Assembly (NCBI GenBank): GCA_016870675.1
Contig: VGAU01000030.1
Location: forward strand, 1-12,302
DNA: 12,302 nt
DNA from: Actinomycetota bacterium
GTDB lineage: Bacteria > Actinomycetota > Humimicrobiia > Humimicrobiales > Humimicrobiaceae
Reading direction: 5' to 3'
Shown here: piece after piece, positions 1-5,747 of the stretch
Numbering within the stretch: the stretch's first letter is position 1
Layout: the number at the start of each line of letters is the position of its first letter
Notes under the pieces: model-generated
Database searches by the model: none
What the model was told of the DNA's origin: nothing
What the model saw: only the letters and a program-made list of their open reading frames with translations
Translations under genes and position numbers: made by a program

Positions 1-1
1 T

Positions 2-117
2 TTAATGCAGTTTCAAGCAGATATCCTTGATACAACTTTAGTCCGGGCTGAAATATAAGAAGTTTCTGCATATAGGCCGCTCTCGCAGCGGGCATGACAA
101 TTGGAATATGGAATTAA
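2..117 (+). pseudogene. Glycerol-kinase-like (FGGY) fragment, decayed
   Basis: Frame 2 reads LMQFQADIL followed by DTTLVRAEI and then a stop at 56-58. The LMQFQADIL stretch is typical of the C-terminal domain of glycerol kinases in the FGGY carbohydrate kinase family. Reading on, EVSAY (59-73) and then, one frame over from 76, AALAAGMTIGIWN matches the family's following segment (ETTALGAAYLAGLAxGxW). The piece therefore carries at least one in-frame stop and one frameshift, and its tail after the Trp is not recognisable. It may extend beyond the left edge. It is a remnant, not a working kinase. The family call is from motif memory; the disruption is seen directly. Confidence 0.6.
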
Positions 118-192
118 TTCAAGTAAATACCATGGCAAATATCTTATTATACGAGCAAATTCTTATGCATTTTATGATTTGATTTGGTTAAC

Positions 193-471
193 TTATTTGC
201 TAAACAAATCCGAATGGGCTCCAGTTCTTGTCAATGTTAAAGTAAGCACATTATTTTCAACCAAATACACAAGTAACCAATCCGGTTGGATATGACATGC
301 GCGGAAGCCGGTATAATCGCCTGAAAGAGGGTGGTCTTGATATTTTTGTTCAAGTTGTCTTTGATTAGCTAATTCATTGATGATATATTCCAAGAGACTT
401 ATATCAAGACCGCGCCTCTTAGCAAGTTTATAATCTTTTTTAAACCTAGCAGTATACTTCAATGTCAGCAT
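193..471 (-). CDS. YafQ-family type II toxin, mRNA interferase
   Basis: This 92-residue protein belongs to the YafQ branch of the RelE/ParE superfamily, ribosome-dependent endoribonucleases that cut translated mRNA in the cytoplasm until bound by their antitoxin. It starts MLTLKYTARFKKDYK and ends LTRTGAHSDLF, both typical of YafQ. The residues that match the E. coli YafQ active site are all present: His47, His60, Asp64, Trp65, His86 and Phe90, with the motif DHPLSGDY before and CHIQPDW around them. Length is normal for the family, so the toxin looks intact. Its ATG overlaps the antitoxin stop codon by one base (TAATG), which implies translational coupling. It is probably repressed together with the antitoxin by the complex binding upstream of the pair. 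Confidence 0.9.
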   Translation of the reverse strand: MLTLKYTARFKKDYKLAKRRGLDISLLEYIINELANQRQLEQKYQDHPLSGDYTGFRACHIQPDWLLVYLVENNVLTLTLTRTGAHSDLFSK

Positions 472-740
472 TATAAATTAAGCTCCTTCATCAAATCATC
501 AATAGTTGAAAAGCCTTTACCGGTTTTACTAATTTTACGTGCTTCTTTAATTGCTGCAATTGTTTCTGCATTTGGTTTCAGCAACTTAACAGGAAATGGT
601 AATCCACCGGTTAATATAACCTGTCGCAAAAAAATATTAATCGCATCGGCTGTAGATAACCCTAACTGCTTTAAAGTTGTCTCGGCGCTTAGTTTTAGAT
701 TCGGATCTATTCTTACATGTAACGTTTCTGTTTTTGCCAT
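471..740 (-). CDS. RelB/DinJ-family antitoxin
   Basis: This 89-residue protein is the antitoxin partner of the YafQ-type toxin directly downstream. The N-terminus AKTETLHVRIDPNLK forms the beta strand of a ribbon-helix-helix DNA-binding fold, and LGLSTADAINIFLRQV with TGGLPFPV is the signature of the RelB/DinJ family. The C-terminal part (roughly 55-89) would be the toxin-wrapping tail. A Met six codons upstream, at 755, is open in the same frame, but the strong Shine-Dalgarno GGAGGTGAT covers that codon and sits at the right distance from the ATG at 740, so 740 is the chosen start. The pair should autoregulate through the region just upstream (756-830). Confidence 0.88.
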   Translation of the reverse strand: MAKTETLHVRIDPNLKLSAETTLKQLGLSTADAINIFLRQVILTGGLPFPVKLLKPNAETIAAIKEARKISKTGKGFSTIDDLMKELNL

Positions 741-805
741 GATAATCACCTCCATTTGTCAAAATTGTATCACTTATTATATGCATTTACAACACAATAT
801 TAGTT

Positions 806-832
806 AATGGTTATTTCTGCAACCAATGGTTA
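806..832. repeat. Direct repeat AATGGTTA upstream of toxin-antitoxin pair
   Basis: AATGGTTA occurs at 806-813 and again at 825-832, a 19-base step, about 65-90 bases upstream of the antitoxin start. Ribbon-helix-helix antitoxins often bind paired short sites near their promoter, so these are possible operator half-sites. The distance is somewhat long and no strong promoter was recognised, so this is a weak candidate only. Confidence 0.25.
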
Positions 833-879
833 CAGGGGCACTCTTATATCTCCAATAAAAACTAACAGACGTTTCAATA

Positions 880-917
880 AATTTTATCTCCAATGCTTAA
901 GCACAAGAGATAAAATT
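880..917. repeat. 38-base interrupted palindrome
   Basis: The arms AATTTTATCTC (880-890) and GAGATAAAATT (907-917) are perfect inverted repeats of 11 bases. Between them lie CAA, the perfect palindrome TGCTTAAGCA (894-903), and CAA again, so the whole unit is symmetric about position 898.5 except for a 3+3 mismatch. It lies just before the recognisable IS91-like transposase remnant. It could be a transposon end structure, a recombination site or a hairpin. Confidence 0.6.
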
Positions 918-1187
918 CTATCCATTATGTTAAGCTCAGCATAACAGACAATTTGATGCAGTAGATTTTATTGCAAGCATATACTCTCATATTCCCAATA
1001 AGAATGAACAGACAGTCAGGTATATGGGATTTATAGCAATGCATGCCGTGGCAGAAGGAAAAAGGAGGGTGATGCCGAATCAGACTTTATCATAGAAGAT
1101 GATAATAATAAGGAATGTAATAAATCATGTGCAAGACTTATAAAAAAATCTACGAGGTTTATCCCTTAATATGCCCAATATGGGGAG
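910..1187 (+). pseudogene. IS91-family transposase remnant, multiply frameshifted
   Basis: Three forward frames read end to end match the C-terminal part of IS91-like (Y2, rolling-circle type) transposases. Frame 1 (934-1031) gives AQHNRQFDAVDFIASIYSH and then IPNKNEQTVRYMGF, after an in-frame TAA at 931-933. Frame 3 (1032-1147) continues SNACRGRRKKEG to KSCARLI. Frame 2 (about 1142-1187) gives KKIYEVYPLICPIWG. The family normally reads FIARxxxHIPDKxxxxVRYYGxYSN, then LIKKxYEVDPLxCPxCGGxMK, so the order is right and the conserved CPxCGG is broken after CP. The second frame change sits in an A7 run that needs one more A. The element is dead. The family assignment rests on remembered motifs, which match over about 80 residues. 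Confidence 0.75.
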
Positions 1188-1242
1188 TGTTTGATAAAAA
1201 CACTGTATTAAAGGCATTTTCTGCCAAAACACTCCTCATATT
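1177..1242. repeat. 16-base imperfect inverted repeat with nested hairpins
   Basis: The left arm AATATGGGGAGTGTTT (1177-1192) and right arm AAACACTCCTCATATT (1227-1242) pair with a single mismatch that becomes G:U in plus-strand RNA. Two smaller hairpins sit inside: AGTGTTT/AAACACT sharing the left arm with a 5-base loop (1186-1204), and GGCA/TGCC (1213-1225). It lies exactly where the IS91-like remnant loses similarity and just beyond the stop codon of the tyrosine recombinase remnant. It may be a recombination site or end of the recombinase-bearing element, or a bidirectional terminator-like structure. Confidence 0.6.
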
Positions 1243-1253
1243 AATTGTGTGGA

Positions 1254-1387
1254 TCATTTACACAGATCATGTAACCACTGCATCAAATTTTCATCTTCTT
1301 CCCATTTAGGCATTTCATCTGTATAAAGATCTTTATAGGATTCTTCAAGTGCTTTTCTTTTCATCTCACTATCCGCTCTGGCATAGA
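1254..1387 (-). pseudogene. Tyrosine recombinase (integrase) C-terminal remnant
   Basis: The minus strand reads IYARADSEMKRKALEESY, then KDLYTDEMPKWEEDENLMQW and LHDLCK before a TGA at 1254-1256. The IYARAD segment is the catalytic-tyrosine motif of the phage integrase/XerD superfamily, whose enzymes form a 3' phosphotyrosine link with DNA. The tail with MPxWxxDxNLMxWL is typical of site-specific integrases found near transposons. Only about 44 residues survive, from a normal length of about 300-400. In-frame TAA just upstream (about 1388-1390) marks the break, at the point where the plus-strand transposase fragment starts. The other catalytic Arg-His-Arg residues are gone, so it is inactive. 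Confidence 0.72.
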
Positions 1388-1514
1388 TTTAAATGATGCC
1401 CGGGTGCCTGAGATTGCTGAGATTCCTGACTTCAGGCTTACTACCAGGCCCAATGAGACCCAGGCTAAGGCCTTTGAGCTTCTGGGTATAGGAATAGGAA
1501 ATAAAAAGAAGTAG
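1383..1514 (+). pseudogene. Transposase C-terminal fragment (IS1634/IS4-like?)
   Basis: The plus strand is open from 1383 to the TAG at 1512-1514 and ends with VPEIAEIPDFRLTTRPNETQ followed by AKAFELLGIGIGNKKK. The pattern TxPNExQxxxFxxLGI resembles the last residues of IS1634-type DDE transposases of the IS4 superfamily. There is no start codon with a ribosome site, and the fragment abuts the truncated recombinase, so it looks like the residue of an insertion. Base composition is visibly richer in G and C than the neighbouring operon. The family name is tentative; that this is foreign coding residue is more certain. Confidence 0.42.
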
Positions 1515-1590
1515 ACAGAAAGGGCCAGAAGAAACCGGTAAAAAGCCCGTGGTTAAGCCATTTCTTTATAATCATTACAGGAACTTCGGT

Positions 1591-1816
1591 TTAGCCTTTT
1601 ACAGCTCCTGAAGTCATACCGGAGATGATATATTTTTGCCCTACAATAAAGATGATCACGACAGGAGCCACTGTCAGTACGATGGTGTCTGAGACCAGCT
1701 GCCAGTCAGCCAATCTTTGACCATAAAAATTATAGACAGCAAGGGTCCTGGGCCACTTAGTTGACCTATTGAGGATGTAAAGGGGAGTCTGGATCAGCCA
1801 ATCTACACAAGGGCTA
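1591..1816 (-). pseudogene. Sugar ABC permease (MalG-type), C-terminal stump
   Basis: The minus strand encodes about 72 residues, VDWLIQTPLYILNRSTKWPR, then TLAVYNFYGQRLADWQLVSD, then a hydrophobic helix and the ending YIISGMTSGAVKG with TAA at 1591-1593. The end GxTxGAVKG and the segment TLxVxxFxGQxxxDW are hallmarks of the last part of MalG-like inner-membrane permeases of carbohydrate ABC importers; the intact permease 2 of this window ends in LTLGAVKG. The EAA loop that contacts the ATPase and most membrane helices are missing. Together with the N-terminal stump directly upstream it represents one gene with a large internal deletion, so it cannot work. Confidence 0.75.
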
Positions 1817-1912
1817 TAAACCCCTGATAAGAACCAGGATTATTAAACTAAGTAACCAGGCTACTATTCCCAACAAGATAGTATTTATTTTTTTCCTTTC
1901 ATTACCATTCAA
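1814..1912 (-). pseudogene. Sugar ABC permease (MalG-type), N-terminal stump
   Basis: One minus frame reads NGNERKK, then INTILLGIVAWLLSLIILVL and a TAG at 1814-1816. A short basic start followed by a single membrane helix is what MalG-like permeases show in their first 30 residues. The MalG-type C-terminus follows immediately in a shifted frame, so roughly 170-180 residues have been lost between the two. The ATG at 1902 would read only five codons before a stop because of an A7 run; either a base has been lost there or translation began at the TTG at 1912. The stump overlaps the end of the MalF-type fragment, as such permease pairs normally do. Confidence 0.6.
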
Positions 1913-1985
1913 TCTCTCTTCTGTACAGGGTTCTAAAAGGTGAAGAGATTCCGATACTTTCGAGAATATCATCTCTTATTAACTC
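1902..1985 (-). pseudogene. Sugar ABC permease (MalF-type), C-terminal end
   Basis: After an in-frame stop, the minus strand is open for 27 residues and ends RTLYRREIEW with TAA at 1902-1904. LYRREIEW is a very common last segment of MalF-like permeases, and its stop overlaps an ATG as TAATG, the usual coupling to a MalG-type gene. The residues before it (ELIRDDILESIGISSPF) do not look like a membrane helix, so the fragment has probably been joined to unrelated sequence. It is the tail of the first permease of a second sugar importer that has been lost. Confidence 0.5.
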
Positions 1986-2004
1986 TTAATAGGCAACAGG
2001 AATA

Positions 2005-3324
2005 CTACAATCTTTCTACAACCTCAATAGCCATTTTTGCCCATTCCCACAGCCTCTCTGGTTTATAATTCACTGTACTTATATCCTTCATAAGAATTTC
2101 AACTGTACAATTTTTTATTTTCTTTAAGTTTTTTGTAAAATTATCTTTTACAGATTCAGAGTCCCAAAGGTTACCGGTAAAAATTGATGGGCTTGGCTTA
2201 TAAGAAAATACATAATCTTTACCAATATTAGAAGCACCTAACCCTAAATTTGCCCATGGGCTCATAGAAATTTTTCTAAGGTTTGGAATTTTCCTTAATA
2301 ATTCTATTTTTTTATCCAGTGGTTCACAACAGCCATAATAGCTTAGTCCAAATCTTTTAAGCCATTTTAGTTCATATTGTAATGCAAATTCGTCATGCAT
2401 TTTTGGTGAAACATCAGAGAATATCTGTGCTGCTGCACATCCCCATAAATCTGATGTTTTTATATTATCCGGACTGTAACATTTTTTTGGAATTTCATCA
2501 GTATAACCAAGTCCACCTGAACCAATACGGTAGTTGCAGTTATTTAGAGCTAAAAGATTTAAATTCTCATATTGATTAAGCCCTGATAGATAAGCGTTAG
2601 TTAATCTTTCCATTGTTTTGTGGACCAAATTAGGTTTAAGTATAAGGTCTGCTAACACTTTTTCTGGCTCCCACCATCTTACTAATTCATCCCAGGGAGC
2701 AAACCAGAATCCTGGAATTCCCTTCTTTTCTACTTTTAGAATACCGTCAAATATATCTAGCATACTTTCAAACATCTCATCAGTAGCTTTTTTATCAAAA
2801 GATACTTTGGGATTTTTTATTTTTTCAATATCTTCTTCTTTTTCAATTTGGGGTCTAAATTCTCTTGAATAAATATCACTAATCTCATCAGTTTTGGATA
2901 TTTTAACCTGCTCTAATATTCCAAAACCGGTATCATTAACTACCAAATAACATGGTATAGTGGGTTCTACTACCATATCTACCCTCATATGTTCCCACTG
3001 ATATATGGTTCTTCTTAGCCTTGTCTCTAAAAATTTTGAAAATTCTGTACCAGTTTTAAGAGTTAGCTCATCATCTACATTCATCTCATGCCATGGTATT
3101 TCATTAACCCACACAAGTGGTCTTACCTCTTTTAAGCTATTTAAATTCTTCCAAAATTTAATTTTCTCTTTATGTATGGGAAGTTCTGCTATTTCAGATT
3201 TTCTTTTTGCTAGCTCTCTTAAAATTTTTTTATCTCTATTTGAAATGATATAATCTTTAAATTTTTTTATCGGGTCAGCAAAACTTAGTTTTCCATAAGG
3301 ATAATAATCAGCTAATTCTTCCAT
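2005..3324 (-). CDS. Divergent UROD-superfamily protein C (GCCEP subtype)
   Basis: This 439-residue cytoplasmic protein resembles the uroporphyrinogen decarboxylase/MtaA superfamily in its C-terminal half: a barrel-like stretch WLKRFGLSYYGCCEPLDKK (about 321-339), then IPNLRKISMSPWANL and YVFSYKPSPSIF. In related methyltransferases the position after the beta strand carries His-x-Cys-Gly; here it is Gly331-Cys332-Cys333-Glu334-Pro, so any metal site would use a Cys pair. It is longer than the other UROD proteins of the window (350 and 385). The N-terminal half (1-200) has no motif I can name. The ATG has GGGG upstream. It is the last intact gene of the array, followed only by permease remnants. 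Function is unknown; substrate-specific demethylation or decarboxylation is inference. Confidence 0.68.
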   Translation of the reverse strand: MEELADYYPYGKLSFADPIKKFKDYIISNRDKKILRELAKRKSEIAELPIHKEKIKFWKNLNSLKEVRPLVWVNEIPWHEMNVDDELTLKTGTEFSKFLETRLRRTIYQWEHMRVDMVVEPTIPCYLVVNDTGFGILEQVKISKTDEISDIYSREFRPQIEKEEDIEKIKNPKVSFDKKATDEMFESMLDIFDGILKVEKKGIPGFWFAPWDELVRWWEPEKVLADLILKPNLVHKTMERLTNAYLSGLNQYENLNLLALNNCNYRIGSGGLGYTDEIPKKCYSPDNIKTSDLWGCAAAQIFSDVSPKMHDEFALQYELKWLKRFGLSYYGCCEPLDKKIELLRKIPNLRKISMSPWANLGLGASNIGKDYVFSYKPSPSIFTGNLWDSESVKDNFTKNLKKIKNCTVEILMKDISTVNYKPERLWEWAKMAIEVVERL

Positions 3325-3402
3325 GAGTTGGGACCCCTTTACAAGTTTAAAAATATTAAAAAATAAATAAAATAATTAAGTTAATCTTTTTATATAATTT
3401 TT

Positions 3403-4455
3403 TTATTTATTATAAATTTTTCCATATTTAAAAGCTGTCTCATACATAGTAAGTATATTTTCTAAAGGTATTTCACTAAGTAAATGCTGGGTAGGTCCTA
3501 TAACAAACCCACCCTTATCTTTAAATAATTTTATTCTTGATATTACTTCTCTTTTAACATCCTCTGTAGAACCAAAAGGTAATGTTTTTTGGGTATCTAT
3601 AGAGCCCTGCAGGACAACTTTTCCAGCATATCTTTTTGCAAGGCTTTCAAAATCCATATCATAAGCTCTTATCTGAACTGGTTCTATTGCAGTAAGACCA
3701 AGTTCAATTAAATCATCAAGCACATAAGTTATTGAACCACAGGAGTGCTGAGTTATATAAAGGTCATATTCTTTAGCCAGTGAATATAATCTTTTAACAT
3801 GTGGTTTTATTAGCTTTCTCCACATTGATAGGCTTACCAGAGGTCCTTTTTGTTGTCCATAATCATCCCCAGTAAAAAATATATCTACATATCCGCTGCC
3901 TTTTTCAAACATTATCTTAGAACATTTATAAAAAAAATCTGTTATTTTTTCCATAACCTTGAAAGCTACATCAGGTTTATCAACCATCATCATCATAAAT
4001 TTTTCCATTCCTACCAAATCAGTGGCAGCACCAAAAAACCATCCCCAATGACCACCGTAAACTGCATAACCTTCTTCCCTAAATCTTTTTGCCTCTTCCA
4101 CATAAATGTCATAATCGTAATATTCAGGCTTGGGCCAATTGTAGTTTTCAACATCTTTTATTGTTTCTGCACTGGCTAGTGGATGCTCAACGGCGTAACC
4201 GAAATCTACACCTTCTCTTGGAATCCAAAAGCAATCTGTTCTCTTACAGTCAGAAGTCCTCATCTCTGGACCAATCCATTTTGGTCTTGCCCATCTAAAG
4301 TCAATATGAAAATATTTCATAAGTTCAAGTTGATCTTTTAGTTCTATCTTTTTTACTAATGCATCATATACTGGCTCATCTGCGCAGAAGTCAATTGGTA
4401 TTCTATCTGGAATTTGAAAATTATAAGTTTCTACAACTCTATCTCTCGGTATCAT
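3403..4455 (-). CDS. UROD/MtaA-family protein B, probable zinc methyltransferase-like
   Basis: This 350-residue protein has the fold signature of the uroporphyrinogen decarboxylase superfamily, which includes HemE and the zinc-dependent methyltransferases MtaA, MtbA and CmuA. The N-terminus MIPRDRVVETYNFQIPDRIP is typical. Conserved points are FTGDDYGQQKGPLVS (about 195-209, Asp197-Asp198), the metal-type motif ITQHSCGSI (His237, Cys239) and GPTQHLLSEIPLEN (about 320-333, His324), the last replacing the Cys ligand of MtaA. The haem enzyme HemE lacks the H-x-C motif, and there are no other haem genes here, so HemE is unlikely. The start has GGGAGAGGG seven bases upstream. The gene follows a fragment of another UROD paralogue by 23 bases. 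Substrate is unknown. Confidence 0.82.
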   Translation of the reverse strand: MIPRDRVVETYNFQIPDRIPIDFCADEPVYDALVKKIELKDQLELMKYFHIDFRWARPKWIGPEMRTSDCKRTDCFWIPREGVDFGYAVEHPLASAETIKDVENYNWPKPEYYDYDIYVEEAKRFREEGYAVYGGHWGWFFGAATDLVGMEKFMMMMVDKPDVAFKVMEKITDFFYKCSKIMFEKGSGYVDIFFTGDDYGQQKGPLVSLSMWRKLIKPHVKRLYSLAKEYDLYITQHSCGSITYVLDDLIELGLTAIEPVQIRAYDMDFESLAKRYAGKVVLQGSIDTQKTLPFGSTEDVKREVISRIKLFKDKGGFVIGPTQHLLSEIPLENILTMYETAFKYGKIYNK

Positions 4456-4478
4456 TTCAAACCCTCTCCCATATAGGT

Positions 4479-4615
4479 TTAATCTCTATTTGCTATTAGA
4501 TCTACTAAGGCATTTTCCATGCCTCTAAGATATTTAAAAGTTTCAAATATGGGCATTCTATATTGCCACAAATATAATATTCATTCCCATATTTCTTACT
4601 TTTTATTAGATCTGA
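4479..4615 (-). pseudogene. Fragment of a fourth UROD-family gene
   Basis: Between dehydrogenase 2 and UROD protein B the minus strand reads SDLIKSKKYGNEYYICGN, then IECP, in one frame (4615 to about 4550). With a one-base shift it continues IFETFKYLRGMENALVDLIA and NRD to a TAA at 4479-4481. The motif YYxxGxxxxPxFExxxYLRGMENxLxDL is the central segment of UROD/MtaA-type proteins. UROD protein A has a matching stretch (residues 161-192: ICIFGSVCEG, then ALWRMRGSEDVYMDL). Both ends of the gene are missing and the frame is broken, so a fourth paralogue has been almost wholly deleted from the operon. The match is by eye; the frame break is seen directly. Confidence 0.65.
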
Positions 4616-4643
4616 AAGTAAAAATAATCTACATAAAAAACTA

Positions 4644-5702
4644 TTAGCTAACTCTAATAATAATCTTTACGCAATTTTCTAATCTTTTATCTGCTATTTC
4701 AAAAGCTTTTTCTATTTCATCTAAATTAAAAGTGTGGGTAATTATTGATTTGACATCTAACATTTTTCTCTCAACCAATTTAATAACATCTCCAAAAACA
4801 TTTGCAGACCTGTAAGTTCCTTTCACATTGATTTCCCTATCTATTATTTCCTTTGTTCTCAATGGAGTAACACCATCAAAAATTCCAACCATTGCAATAG
4901 TTCCACCCCTCTTAGCTAAAAAGATGGAGCTTGATATAACAGTTTCTACCCCAGTACATTCAAATACTACATCATACTCATTATCACAGTCAGAATTTGC
5001 CAGAGCCTGAACTATATCTTTATTATTTGTATTTAAAGTAAAATCTGCACCTAACTTTTTTGCTAAAGATAATCTATAACTATCTACATCTAATACACAT
5101 ACAGGAAAAGAACCTGAAATTTTAGCTATTTGAAGTATCAGAAGGCCAATTGGACCTGCCCCTAATATCAGGGAGCTCATAGAAGGCTTAAGATCTGATT
5201 TTATTACTGCATAGAATGCTACTGAAGAAGGCTCTATAAGGGCTCCTTCATCAAAAGAAATACAATCAGGCAGCCTGTAAACCAAATCTGCTTTATGTGA
5301 AATATATTCTACAAAAGCACCGTCTACAGGAGGAGTTGCTAAAAATTTCACACTCCTACATAAATTATATCTTCCGGATTTACAATATATGCACCTGCCG
5401 CAAGTTATTCCGGGTTCTACTGCAACCCTGTCCCCAACATCTAAGTTTTCAACTTTTTTACCCTTTTTTTCTACTATACCAGATAACTCATGTCCTAAAA
5501 TAAAAGGTCTTGTGATAGGTCTTCTTTTAGTTCCACCTGTCCTATAGTATAGGACATCACTTCCACATATCCCTACTGATTTAACTTTAATTAAAACTTC
5601 ATCTTCTTTAATTTCAGGCTTGTCTTTTGTAGATAAAACCAAATTTCTTGCACCATCTAAATATGCCACCTTTATTTTCTCATTTGTCATATTATCTTTC
5701 AC
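4644..5702 (-). CDS. Zinc-dependent medium-chain dehydrogenase 2 (sorbitol/L-iditol-type)
   Basis: This 352-residue cytoplasmic enzyme of the zinc alcohol dehydrogenase family should oxidise a polyol or sugar hydroxyl with NAD+. The catalytic zinc site is Cys46 (GICGSD), His71-Glu72 (GHE) and Glu157 (IEPSSVA). The structural zinc is held by Cys101, Cys104, Cys107 and Cys115. The Rossmann motif is GAGPIG at 181-186, and Asp205 at the end of the second strand predicts NAD+ preference. Length is normal. The start is GTG at 5702, chosen because AGAAGGG lies five bases upstream; the ATG four codons later lacks such spacing. It lies 45 bases after dehydrogenase 1 in the same operon, so the two may act in sequence on one substrate. 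Closest resemblance is to sorbitol dehydrogenases, but the substrate cannot be fixed. Confidence 0.88.
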   Translation of the reverse strand: MKDNMTNEKIKVAYLDGARNLVLSTKDKPEIKEDEVLIKVKSVGICGSDVLYYRTGGTKRRPITRPFILGHELSGIVEKKGKKVENLDVGDRVAVEPGITCGRCIYCKSGRYNLCRSVKFLATPPVDGAFVEYISHKADLVYRLPDCISFDEGALIEPSSVAFYAVIKSDLKPSMSSLILGAGPIGLLILQIAKISGSFPVCVLDVDSYRLSLAKKLGADFTLNTNNKDIVQALANSDCDNEYDVVFECTGVETVISSSIFLAKRGGTIAMVGIFDGVTPLRTKEIIDREINVKGTYRSANVFGDVIKLVERKMLDVKSIITHTFNLDEIEKAFEIADKRLENCVKIIIRVS

Positions 5703-5747
5703 AATATCCCTTCTAGAATTTTCATAACCATTTTTTATTTAGCATTA

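Noticed and set aside
77..91. Hairpin CCGCT/AGCGG after the toxin gene as a terminator
   Set aside because: The stem is only five pairs, lies about 100 bases past the stop, and has no T-run in the toxin's direction.
101..295. A 64-codon plus-strand open frame
   Set aside because: It overlaps the well-supported toxin gene on the other strand, has no ribosome site and shows no family motif.
1127..1309. A 60-codon plus-strand open frame
   Set aside because: Its first part is the last frame of the IS91-like remnant and the rest runs through the inverted repeat and antisense to the recombinase tail, so it is not a gene.
3403..4455. True uroporphyrinogen decarboxylase (hemE)
   Set aside because: The His-x-Cys motif, multiple paralogues and sugar-transport context point away from haem synthesis, and no other haem gene is present.
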